From Stenotrophomonas_A sp035539015 (GTDB lineage Bacteria > Pseudomonadota > Gammaproteobacteria > Xanthomonadales > Xanthomonadaceae), in NCBI GenBank assembly GCA_035539015.1, contig DATLJF010000313.1, positions 1-14,947 of the forward strand: DNA of 14,947 nt, written 5' to 3'. Positions 1 to 6,233 of the stretch are shown in pieces. Position numbers and translations under genes: made by a program. The notes beneath the pieces were generated by a model. That model searched no databases and was not told the DNA's origin. It worked only from the letters and a program-made list of their open reading frames with translations. Position 1 is the first letter of the stretch; each line of letters starts with the position of its first letter.

Positions 1-1353
1 GTGGTCTACAACCACACCGCCGAGGGCAACGAACTTGGGCCGACGCTGTCGTTCAAGGGCATCGACAACGCCAGCTATTACCGCCTGGCCGAAGACCGCC
101 GTTTCTATATCAACGACACCGGTACCGGCAACACCTTCGACCTGACCAATGCGGGCGCCTTGCGCATGGTCCTGGATTCACTGCGCTATTGGGCGCTGGA
201 GATGCATGTCGATGGCTTCCGCTTCGACCTGGCAACGATCCTAGGCCGCGAGCGCTATGGCTTCGACCCAAGCGGTAGCTTCCTGGATGCGGTGCGCCAG
301 GACCCGGTGCTGAGCCAGACCAAGCTGATCGCCGAACCATGGGACATCGGCCCGGGCGGCTACCAGGTGGGGGGCTTCCCGCCGGGATGGGCCGAATGGA
401 ACGACCGCTTCCGCGACAACGTGCGTGCATTCTGGCGCGGCGACGGCGGCCAGCTGGCCGAGCTGGCGACCCGCCTGACCGGCTCGGCCGACCTGTTCCG
501 GCACCAGGGCCGCCGCCCGCACGCCTCGATCAACTTCATCACCGCCCACGACGGCTTCACCCTCAACGACCTGGTCAGCTACGAGCACAAGCACAACGAG
601 GCCAATGGCGAGGACAACCACGACGGCAGCGACAACAACCTGTCGGCCAACTACGGTGCCGAGGGCCCGAGCGAAGAGGTAGGCGTCATCGGCATGCGCC
701 GCCAGCAGATGCGCAACCTGCTGGCGACCCTGCTGCTGTCGCAGGGCACGCCGATGCTGCTGGCCGGCGACGAGTTCGCCCACAGCCAGGGCGGCAACAA
801 CAACGCCTATTGCCAGGACAACGAGACCACCTGGATTGATTGGGAGATCGCGGCCACGGCACCGGCGGCCGACCAGGCGCGCTTCGTGCGCCGGTTGCTG
901 GCCCTGCGGCGGCGCTATCCGCTGCTGCATCGCAGCCGCTTCTTCGACGGCGAATACGACGAGAACCTCGGCTTCAAGGATCTGAGCTGGCTGGCCCCCG
1001 ACGGCGAAGAGATGACGCCCGAACAGTGGCAGGACCCGGAGGCACGTGCGCTGATGATGCGCCTGGACGGACGCGCGCCGGCCAGCGGCCTGCGCCAGGT
1101 AGCGGCCAACGTCACCTTGCTGATGCTGCTCAATGCCGATCCGCATAACCCGGTGGACTTCCAGTTGCCGGCGATGCACGACGAGCATTGGCGCGTCCTC
1201 ATCGACACCGCGCGCCATGGTGGCCGTGCCGTGGCCGGTGGTACCGCCTGGACCGCGCCGCCGCGCTCGCTGGCTTTGCTGGCGGTCGAGCGCGATCGCG
1301 TGGCGAGCAGTGCCAAGGTGGCGCCGGATGGAGGAGAGCCGCCGGCGCAGTGA
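1..1353 (+). CDS. glgX: Glycogen debranching enzyme GlgX, 5'-truncated by the window edge
   Basis: Isoamylase-type glycoside hydrolase family 13 enzyme that cleaves alpha-1,6 branches of glycogen, probably limit dextrins left by phosphorylase, in the cytoplasm. The 450 visible residues start inside conserved region I (VYNHTAEG, residues 2-9), so the first codon is an internal Val, not the real start. Region II (DGFRFDLA, 71-78) carries the nucleophile D76, region III (AEPWDIGPGG) the acid/base E112, and region IV (TAHDGFTLND) H183 and the transition-state Asp D184. The GlgX-typical stretches SYEHKHNEANGEDNHDG and LAGDEFAHSQGGNNNAYCQDN follow, then a C-terminal beta-sandwich. Full-length family members have about 650-720 residues, so roughly the N-terminal third is missing. 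The adjacent GST gene gives no functional link. Family assignment is secure; glgX is preferred over treX-like homologues by the bacterial motif set. Confidence 0.95.
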   Translation: MVYNHTAEGNELGPTLSFKGIDNASYYRLAEDRRFYINDTGTGNTFDLTNAGALRMVLDSLRYWALEMHVDGFRFDLATILGRERYGFDPSGSFLDAVRQDPVLSQTKLIAEPWDIGPGGYQVGGFPPGWAEWNDRFRDNVRAFWRGDGGQLAELATRLTGSADLFRHQGRRPHASINFITAHDGFTLNDLVSYEHKHNEANGEDNHDGSDNNLSANYGAEGPSEEVGVIGMRRQQMRNLLATLLLSQGTPMLLAGDEFAHSQGGNNNAYCQDNETTWIDWEIAATAPAADQARFVRRLLALRRRYPLLHRSRFFDGEYDENLGFKDLSWLAPDGEEMTPEQWQDPEARALMMRLDGRAPASGLRQVAANVTLLMLLNADPHNPVDFQLPAMHDEHWRVLIDTARHGGRAVAGGTAWTAPPRSLALLAVERDRVASSAKVAPDGGEPPAQ

Positions 1354-1398
1354 CGCGCGCTGGCCCTAGAATGGCGGCGAACCATTAGCGGAACCGCC

Positions 1399-2019
1399 AT
1401 GCTCAAGATCTGGGGCCGTCACAATTCAAGCAACGTGCGCAAGGTGCTTTGGTGCGCCGAAGAGATCGGGCTGCCGTATGAGTCGATCGAAGCCGGCGGC
1501 ACCTTCGGCGAGGTCGACACGCCCGAGTATCGCGCACTCAATCCCAACGGACTGGTGCCGATGATCGAAGACCACGGCCTGCCGCTGTGGGAGTCGAACA
1601 CCATCGTGCGTTACCTGTGTGCGCGTTACGCCTTGGATGTGCTGTATCCGGCCGACCCGGCCGAACGCGCGCTCGGCGAGAAGTGGATGGACTGGGCCAC
1701 GTCGACGTTTGCGGGGCCATTTCGCGATGTGTTCTGGGGCATGGTGCGGACTGCGCCCGAGGCACGCGACATGGCCAGGATCGAGGCCGGGGTGAAGCGC
1801 TGCGGCGAGCTGCTGGCGATGGCTGATGCGGCATTGGCCAAAGCACCCTGGTTGTCCGGCGAGCGCTTCGCCATGGGCGACATTCCATTGGGTGCGTTCG
1901 TCTACCCCTGGTTCGAGATGGAGATCGACAGGCCGGACCTGCCGCATCTGCGAGCCTGGTACGAACGCTTGCGCGAACGGCCGCCGTATCGCAAAAGCGT
2001 GATGACTGCCTTGACCTGA
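1399..2019 (+). CDS. Glutathione S-transferase family protein
   Basis: A 206-residue cytosolic GST-like protein. The N-terminal thioredoxin-fold half (about 1-80) has the SSNVRKV segment (S10/S11, the usual position of the catalytic Ser in bacterial and theta-like GSTs), the cis-Pro loop GLVPMIED (P54) and the glutathione gamma-glutamyl site ESNTIVRYL (E65, S66). The C-terminal helical half contains LSGERFAMGDIPLGAF, a variant of the GST hydrophobic staple region. The length is normal for the family. The start at 1399 is chosen because the first strand begins immediately (MLKIWGRHNSS). No strong Shine-Dalgarno is visible. It lies 45 bases after glgX and 37 before the next gene on the same strand, so cotranscription with the downstream oxidoreductase is possible. 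The substrate cannot be read from the sequence. Confidence 0.9.
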   Translation: MLKIWGRHNSSNVRKVLWCAEEIGLPYESIEAGGTFGEVDTPEYRALNPNGLVPMIEDHGLPLWESNTIVRYLCARYALDVLYPADPAERALGEKWMDWATSTFAGPFRDVFWGMVRTAPEARDMARIEAGVKRCGELLAMADAALAKAPWLSGERFAMGDIPLGAFVYPWFEMEIDRPDLPHLRAWYERLRERPPYRKSVMTALT

Positions 2020-2056
2020 GCCCCACCCATCCGCCCTCGCAGGGCACGGAGGTTCC

Positions 2057-2692
2057 ATGCGGATTCTGCTGGCCGGTGCGACCGGCCTGGTCGGCTCGCA
2101 CACGTTGTCGCTGTTGCTGGACGATCCCCGCTGCACGGCGCTGATCGCGCCGACGCGGCGGCCGCTGGGCCGGCGTCATCCGAAGCTCGACAACCCGGTG
2201 CTCGACTTCGACGACCTGGAGCAGGTGGCCAGGGGATGGAGCGCCGACGCGGCGATCTGCGCGCTCGGTACGACTATCGCCATCGCCGGTTCGCGCGAGG
2301 TCTTCCGCCGGGTCGACCACGACTATCCGCTGGCGCTGGCCACGGCGCTGCGGGCACAGGGCACCCGGGTGTTCGTGTTGAATTCGGCAATGGGCGCCGA
2401 CGTGCGCTCCTGGTTCCTCTACAGCCGGGTCAAGGGCGAGCTGGAGCGGGACCTACGCGCGCTGCGCTTCGACAGCCTGGTGCTGGTGCGGCCGGGCTTG
2501 ATTGGCGGCGAGCGTGCGGCGCCGCGCAAGGGCGAGCGTATCGCCTCGACGCTGCTGGGGAGCTTTGCGCCGGTGTTGCCGCGGGCGTGGCGGATCAACC
2601 CGGCGCCGATGGTTGCCCGGGCCATGGTGGACCGGGCGCTGCAGCCGGTCCCCGGCGAGCGGGTGATCGGCTCGGCCGAACTGATCGGCTGA
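2057..2692 (+). CDS. NAD(P)-binding Rossmann-fold oxidoreductase (atypical SDR, TIP30/HTATIP2-like)
   Basis: A 211-residue Rossmann protein of the atypical/extended short-chain dehydrogenase group. The dinucleotide motif GATGLVG is at 7-13, the second strand ends in TRRP (33-36), and the acidic strand VLDFDDL (48-54) follows. A possible catalytic set is S110 (LNSAMGA) with YSRVK (Y122, K126). It ends with RPGLIGGER, typical of TIP30-like small oxidoreductases. The start at 2057 is supported by a good Shine-Dalgarno (ACGGAGG, 2046-2052). It is probably in a transcription unit with the upstream GST gene, with a 37-base gap, and converges with the osmC-like gene 16 bases downstream. The substrate is unknown. 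The fold is secure, and the subfamily is an inference from motif layout. Confidence 0.85.
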   Translation: MRILLAGATGLVGSHTLSLLLDDPRCTALIAPTRRPLGRRHPKLDNPVLDFDDLEQVARGWSADAAICALGTTIAIAGSREVFRRVDHDYPLALATALRAQGTRVFVLNSAMGADVRSWFLYSRVKGELERDLRALRFDSLVLVRPGLIGGERAAPRKGERIASTLLGSFAPVLPRAWRINPAPMVARAMVDRALQPVPGERVIGSAELIG

Positions 2693-2697
2693 CGGGT

Positions 2698-2715
2698 CGG
2701 CTGAAGCGTCAGCCG
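2698..2715. terminator. Small hairpin between convergent genes
   Basis: Perfect 7-bp inverted repeat (CGGCTGA, loop AGCG, TCAGCCG) in the 16-base gap between two convergent genes. Its right arm includes the stop codon of the osmC-like gene. There is no clear T-tract on either side, so a bidirectional terminator role is only a suggestion. Confidence 0.3.
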
Positions 2716-3098
2716 CGCGCGCTGGTGATGTCCGCGCCTTCGCGCATCACCAAGGTCACCGGGGTGCGGCTGACGACGTCCAGCAACTTCTCCCATTGCG
2801 CATCGTCGAGCGCGCCGCTGGCGTGCAGGACGCGGTGCACCTGCAGTTTGCCGGCCGCATTGCGCTGCGAGCTGAGCTCGGCGCGGAATTCGCCCAGGTC
2901 CCAGCCCTTCTTTTCGGCGTACATGCGCAAGGTAATTGCAGTGCAGGCGGCGAGCGAGGCGAGATAGAGGTCGAACGGCGCCATGCCGGCATCCTGGCCG
3001 CCAAGGCTGGCCGGTTCGTCGGTGGTCAGCGCATGCCGACCACTGCTGATGCGGTGGGCGTAATGGGTCGAGGTGGAAACGATCTGGGCGTTGGCCAT
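2709..3098 (-). CDS. OsmC family protein
   Basis: A 129-residue OsmC/Ohr-fold protein. Family members are thiol-dependent (hydro)peroxide reductases or related small-molecule handlers in the cytoplasm. Visible family features are the N-terminal strand with HALTTDEPASLGGQDAGMAPFDLYLASLAACTAITLRMYAEKK. The Ala-Cys of the central helix is C52, the peroxidatic position. At the usual second-cysteine site (CPVxxxL) the sequence reads RTPVTLVM, with Thr112 in place of Cys. The start at 3098 is chosen because the longer reading frame upstream is out of frame with, and antisense-free only by chance within, the SDR gene. The start sits 13 bases after the SDR stop with no strong ribosome site, suggesting translational coupling in an SDR-osmC operon. 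With one cysteine, classic two-cysteine peroxidase chemistry is doubtful. Confidence 0.88.
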   Translation of the reverse strand: MANAQIVSTSTHYAHRISSGRHALTTDEPASLGGQDAGMAPFDLYLASLAACTAITLRMYAEKKGWDLGEFRAELSSQRNAAGKLQVHRVLHASGALDDAQWEKLLDVVSRTPVTLVMREGADITSARG

Positions 3099-3111
3099 GG
3101 GGCGCTCGAAG

Positions 3112-3870
3112 TCAGGGGGAGAGGGATTGGCCGCCATCGACGGCGAGGACCTGGCCGGTGATCCAGCGCGCCTGCGGCGACAGCAGGAACAACGCAGCGG
3201 CGGCGATGTCTTCGACCCGGCCGAAACCGCCGAAGGGAATGTTGTCGCGGATCTGCGCGTACAACGCCGGCTCTTCCTCGCGGCGCCGGTCCCACAGGCC
3301 GCCTGGGAATTCGATCGAGCCCGGGGCAATCGCGTTGACGCGGATCCGCTCCGGCGCGAGCTCCTTGGCCAGGCTGACGGTGTAGTAGTTCAGCGCGGCC
3401 TTGGCAGTGGAGTAGGCGGCCGCGCGCGGGGTGGGCCGCAGCGCATTGATCGAGCTGATGTTGAGGATGGCGGCGGCGCTGCTGCGGCGCAGCCAGGGCA
3501 GGGCGGCACGGTTGCAGCGCACGGCGGCCATCAGGTCGATGTCGAAGCCGGCTTGCCAGCTGGCGTCGTCGCTGCCGTTGCCATAGCCCGAGGCGTTGTT
3601 GACCACCGCGTCGATTCCCCCCATGGCCTCGGCCGCGGCGGCGACCCAGCCCTCGATCTGCGCGGGATCGGCCAGGTCGCAGGGCTGGCAGTGGACGCGG
3701 CCGCCATGGCGCAACAAGGTTTCGGCGGCGTCGGCGAGTGCATGCGGGTCGCGGGCGCAGATCGACAGGGCGGCCCCGGCATGGGCGAGTGCGTCGGCCA
3801 TGGCCAAACCAATCCCGCGGCTGCCGCCGGCGATGAGGATGCGTTGCTCGCGAAGCGGGAGATCGGTCAT
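3112..3870 (-). CDS. Short-chain dehydrogenase/reductase (SDR) family oxidoreductase
   Basis: Classical SDR of 252 residues. The cofactor loop GGSRGIG (15-21) replaces the usual TGxxxGIG. CDLADP (64-69) marks the adenine-ring Asp region and NNAS is at 91-94. The catalytic triad is S140, Y153 and K157 (NISS, then YSTAK). The C-terminal IAPGSIEFPGG and ITGQVLAVDGGQS are typical. The start at 3870 is preferred over 3897 because an AGGCGG ribosome-site-like stretch lies 7 bases upstream and the shorter protein begins at the normal distance from the Rossmann strand. The longer form would add nine residues. It is the first gene of a two-gene minus-strand unit with the osmC-like gene and is divergent from the FAD-binding protein. 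The substrate is unknown; the FabG-like subgroup is only one possibility. Confidence 0.92.
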   Translation of the reverse strand: MTDLPLREQRILIAGGSRGIGLAMADALAHAGAALSICARDPHALADAAETLLRHGGRVHCQPCDLADPAQIEGWVAAAAEAMGGIDAVVNNASGYGNGSDDASWQAGFDIDLMAAVRCNRAALPWLRRSSAAAILNISSINALRPTPRAAAYSTAKAALNYYTVSLAKELAPERIRVNAIAPGSIEFPGGLWDRRREEEPALYAQIRDNIPFGGFGRVEDIAAAALFLLSPQARWITGQVLAVDGGQSLSP

Positions 3871-4058
3871 GGGGGCGCCGCCTTGATGTTGCGTCATTAT
3901 CGACTACGTCCGTCCCGCAGGGGCGCGCTGTCATTGGCTTATCGCCATGGGCAATCAGCTCATGCCCGATGGTCGTCGCCTATCTAACCGTTCCTTTACA
4001 CCCGGTTGGGCGGGTGCAGGCAAAACAACGCGGTACCTGCACTGGACGAGGCAAGACG
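3871..4058. other. Intergenic region between divergent genes
   Basis: 188 bases separating the minus-strand SDR gene from the plus-strand FAD-binding protein gene. Promoters for both should lie here. I see no convincing -35/-10 pair or strong palindrome. A GAGG ribosome site (4048-4051) precedes the plus-strand start. Confidence 0.5.
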
Positions 4059-5453
4059 ATGGGCAAGCACATCACCCTGATCGGCGCCGGCTTCTGCGGC
4101 GCCGCCCTCGTCCGCGAGCTGGCGTACCGGGCCGACGCGTCGACGCGCATTACCTTGGTCGGTATGTCCGAGACGTTCGGCAGCGGCGTGGCCTACGGCG
4201 CGGCGCGGCCGGAGCACCTGCTCAACGTGCGCGCACGTGACCTCGGCATCGACCCGGACGAGCCGGGTGGCTTCGCCGATGCGCTGCACCTGGGCGAATC
4301 CGGGCGGCAGGCATTCCTGCCCCGGCTGGCCTATGCCGATTACCTGCGCGGCGAACTCAGTGCCGCCATGGCCTCGGCGGCGGCGCATATCGTGTGCAAG
4401 CCGCAGGAGGCGATCGCCGCCGAGCGCACCCAGCGCGGCTATCGCATCTTCCTGGCCGATGGCGAGGCCTTCGACAGCGACCAACTGGTGCTGGCGGTCG
4501 GCGCGTTGGCACCGCAGGCGCTGCCCGGCATCGGCCCGCGCCTGAGCGTGCATCCGCGCTACGTCGGCTGGCCGTGGCAGCCCGGCGCCCTGGACGGCAT
4601 CGCGCCGCAGGCGCGGGTGCTCATCGTTGGCACCGGCTTGACCATGGTCGACGTGGCCTTGTCGCTGCAGGCGCGCGGGCACAGCGGTGGCCTGCATGCG
4701 ATCTCGCGCCGCGGCCTGGCACCACAAGCGCATGCGGCCGAGGCCGGTCCGGCCGCCGAATTGCCATCGTCGGTGCAGCACGCGTTGCGCGAGGGCAACC
4801 TGGGCGGCGTGCTGCGCGGCCTGCGTAATGCCATTCGCGCCGGCGTGCCGTGGCGCAGCGCCGTCGATGCGCTGCGGCCCCACCTGCAACCGTTGTGGCG
4901 GCGCCTCGACGCGCGTACACGCTCGCGCTTCCTGCGACACCTGCGGCCCTATTGGGAAGCCGCCCGCCATCGCGTCGCCCCGCTCGCGGCGCAGACGTTG
5001 GAGACCTTGCGCGAGCGTGGTCAGCTCCAACTCGAAGCCGCGCGCCTGCTGCGCGCGCGCTGGACGCCCGAAGGTCTCGAAGCGGTGCTGCGCCGGCGCG
5101 GCGAAGCCGAGTCGCGGACCGAGCGCTACGACGTGCTGATTCGCGCCACCGGCCTGGACACCGATATCGACCGCACCAGCGATCCGCTGGTCGCTGGCAT
5201 GCGCGAAGCCGGCCTGCTGCAGGCCGATCCGCTCGGCCTCGGCGTGGTCGTGGATGACGATTTCCGCGCGCATGACGCCGCCGGCCGCGCGCAGCCCGGC
5301 CTGTACTGCATCGGCCCGCTACTGCGCGGCACCTTGTGGGAAATAACGGCGGTGCCGGAGCTGCGCGTGGCTGCACGCCGCCTGGCGCGGCATCTGCTGG
5401 AACCAGCGCGCGTGGCCGCCACGCCGCGTGCGCTGCTGCGCGTTGTGGGCTGA
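4059..5453 (+). CDS. FAD/NAD(P)-binding protein (YdhS/COG4529-like, Pyr_redox_9 type)
   Basis: A 464-residue flavoprotein with two nucleotide-binding folds. The first FAD-binding Rossmann motif is GAGFCG (9-14) in HITLIGAGFCGAALVREL, followed by GSGVAYG (41-47) and HLLNVRA (53-59), typical of the FAD-NAD(P)-binding family. AVGAL (146-150) and a second Rossmann motif VGTGLTMVD (190-198) follow. The C-terminus has RATGLDTD and GLYCIGPLLRGTLWE, the usual final FAD-contact region. The start at 4059 is chosen for a GAGG Shine-Dalgarno 7 bases upstream and because the Rossmann strand begins at residue 4; an upstream in-frame ATG at 3969 would add 30 unlikely residues. It appears monocistronic, converging with the XRE gene after 9 bases. 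Family members are mostly uncharacterised, and no substrate is inferred. Confidence 0.9.
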   Translation: MGKHITLIGAGFCGAALVRELAYRADASTRITLVGMSETFGSGVAYGAARPEHLLNVRARDLGIDPDEPGGFADALHLGESGRQAFLPRLAYADYLRGELSAAMASAAAHIVCKPQEAIAAERTQRGYRIFLADGEAFDSDQLVLAVGALAPQALPGIGPRLSVHPRYVGWPWQPGALDGIAPQARVLIVGTGLTMVDVALSLQARGHSGGLHAISRRGLAPQAHAAEAGPAAELPSSVQHALREGNLGGVLRGLRNAIRAGVPWRSAVDALRPHLQPLWRRLDARTRSRFLRHLRPYWEAARHRVAPLAAQTLETLRERGQLQLEAARLLRARWTPEGLEAVLRRRGEAESRTERYDVLIRATGLDTDIDRTSDPLVAGMREAGLLQADPLGLGVVVDDDFRAHDAAGRAQPGLYCIGPLLRGTLWEITAVPELRVAARRLARHLLEPARVAATPRALLRVVG

Positions 5454-5462
5454 GCGCCTGCT

Positions 5463-5672
5463 TCAGTCCTCGGCATCGCCGGGCGTGGATTCCTCACCGG
5501 GTTCGTAGGCAAGCAAGTCTCCCGGCTGGCATTGCAGGTACTGGCAGATCTTCGACAAGGTCTCGAAGCGGATGCCGCGCACATGGCCGGACTTGAGCAG
5601 CGAAAGATTTGATTCGGTGATGCCCACGTGCTGGGCAAGTTCGCGCGAACGCACCTTGCGCAGGGCGAGCAT
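5463..5672 (-). CDS. Small XRE-type helix-turn-helix transcriptional regulator
   Basis: A 69-residue Cro/CI-type DNA-binding protein, essentially one HTH domain. RSRELAQHVGITESNLSLLKSG (8-29) forms helices 2 and 3, and RFETLSKICQYLQCQPGDLLAY (35-56) is the typical C-terminal half of the domain. An acidic tail follows (EPGEESTPGDAED). From memory, relatives of this kind usually start with a short beta strand about 8-10 residues before the first helix. Here the only sensible ATG (5672) starts directly at the helix, and the region upstream quickly becomes repeat DNA, so the original 5' end may be lost or altered. No strong ribosome site precedes the ATG. Many relatives neighbour a small DUF2975-type membrane protein; none is present. 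It lies about 560 bases downstream of the dehydrogenase E2 gene on the same strand. Confidence 0.8.
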   Translation of the reverse strand: MLALRKVRSRELAQHVGITESNLSLLKSGHVRGIRFETLSKICQYLQCQPGDLLAYEPGEESTPGDAED

Positions 5673-5770
5673 GAGCTTTCGAGAGTTGGACCTTGGATCT
5701 TGATCGGATGCGGTTGGAGTTGGTGCGCCCTTAAGCGGGGTTGTAGGCGGACTCTGATTTTTACGTGCGG

Positions 5771-5884
5771 CGTTCGGGGCCGGGCCCTTGCCCCGGGGGA
5801 CGCCAAGTACTGCATCCATGCGGGGCTCGTTGGGCGACGTCCATGTCGCCCAACGCCCCCGGGGCAAGGGCCCGACCCCGAACG
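5771..5884. repeat. Nested stem-loop repeat, copy A
   Basis: The outer arms 5771-5799 and 5856-5884 are reverse complements over 29 bases with one mismatch. Inside lies a second perfect inverted repeat, CGTTGGGCGAC (5828-5838) and GTCGCCCAACG (5845-5855), with a 6-base loop. The layout, a long outer stem enclosing an off-centre inner stem around GACGTCCATGTC, is repeated in inverse orientation by copy B at 6098-6207. It resembles a short intergenic palindromic mobile element rather than a terminator. Confidence 0.85.
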
Positions 5885-6107
5885 CCCGATAGAAGGTCGC
5901 GTTTGTGTGGGGAGAGTCACCCTCATCCGTCGCTGTCGCGACACCTTCTCCCAGAGGGAGAAGGACGGCATGCATTTTTGCAGCTGCAATTCATCGCCGA
6001 CAGCGCCTGCTGTCCTTCTCCCGTTGCGGGAGAAGGTGCCGCGACAGCGGTGGATGAGGGTGCTTTTTCTCTCCCCACAAACCGCGCTGAACTATCGGGC
6101 GTTCGGG
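5877..6107. repeat. Large central inverted repeat with CCTTCTCCC/GGGAGAAGG hairpins
   Basis: Two arms of about 90 bases face each other. The innermost arms are 5918-5966 and 6012-6062, matching over about 49 bases with a few substitutions and a 2-base loop difference. Each carries its own small hairpin: CCTTCTCCC-AGA-GGGAGAAGG at 5944-5964 and a CCTTCTCCC...GGGAGAAGG pair at 6014-6036. The match continues outward through TGTGGGGAGAG-like flanks and a CCGAACGCCCGATAG segment (5877-5891), whose complement lies at about 6093-6107 inside copy B. The CACCCTCATCC...CCTTCTCCC type is, from memory, a common intergenic repeat in Xanthomonadaceae. Confidence 0.8.
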
Positions 6108-6207
6108 GGCTGGAGCCTTTCGGGACAATCGGCGACATGGATGTCGCCGATTAGCCCCCATGTATGGGTTCACGGCGTGTCCCGAAAGGCTCCAGCCCCC
6201 GAGCGCC
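6098..6207. repeat. Nested stem-loop repeat, copy B (inverted relative to copy A)
   Basis: The outer arms 6098-6127 and 6178-6207 pair over 30 bases with one mismatch. An inner perfect inverted repeat has 12-base arms, AATCGGCGACAT (6127-6138) and ATGTCGCCGATT (6141-6152), with a 2-base loop. The reverse complement aligns with copy A (shared CGTTCGGGG ends, shared GGCGAC-TCCATGTCGCC core), but the stem sequences differ. It begins 26 bases after the E2 stop codon, so on the operon transcript it would form a strong 3' structure that could stabilise or end the message. Confidence 0.85.
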
Positions 6208-6233
6208 GCCGATAAAAACCAAACAACAATGCT

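Larger units (their letters stand above)
5673..6233. other. Long gene-free region filled with nested palindromic repeats
   Basis: About 560 bases between the E2 gene and the XRE gene. From about 5761 to 6210 nearly every base lies in an inverted repeat, described in separate entries. 5673-5760 is lower in GC and shows no gene or motif I recognise. Open frames here run through the repeat stems and have no ribosome site or family resemblance, so I regard them as non-coding. Confidence 0.8.

Noticed and set aside
3112..3897. SDR start nine codons upstream (3897)
   Set aside because: No ribosome site at proper spacing, and the extra residues are not typical; kept as a minor alternative.
3969..4058. 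Longer N-terminus for the FAD-binding protein starting at 3969
   Set aside because: The 30 extra residues have no family match, and the later ATG has GAGG at a proper distance and starts at the Rossmann strand.
3996..5273. Open frame of 425 codons antisense to the FAD-binding protein
   Set aside because: No recognisable domain, whereas the plus strand has two Rossmann motifs and a good ribosome site.
5771..5884. Intrinsic terminator for the dehydrogenase operon
   Set aside because: The stem is very long and nested with no T-run, and it has an inverted homologue nearby, so a repeat element explains it better.
5463..5975. 170-residue version of the XRE regulator
   Set aside because: The first 100 residues would be translated from repeat DNA; only the last 69 match the HTH family.
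5628..6215. Possible small proteins in the repeat block
   Set aside because: The frames run through inverted-repeat stems, have no ribosome sites and would encode mirrored low-complexity peptides.
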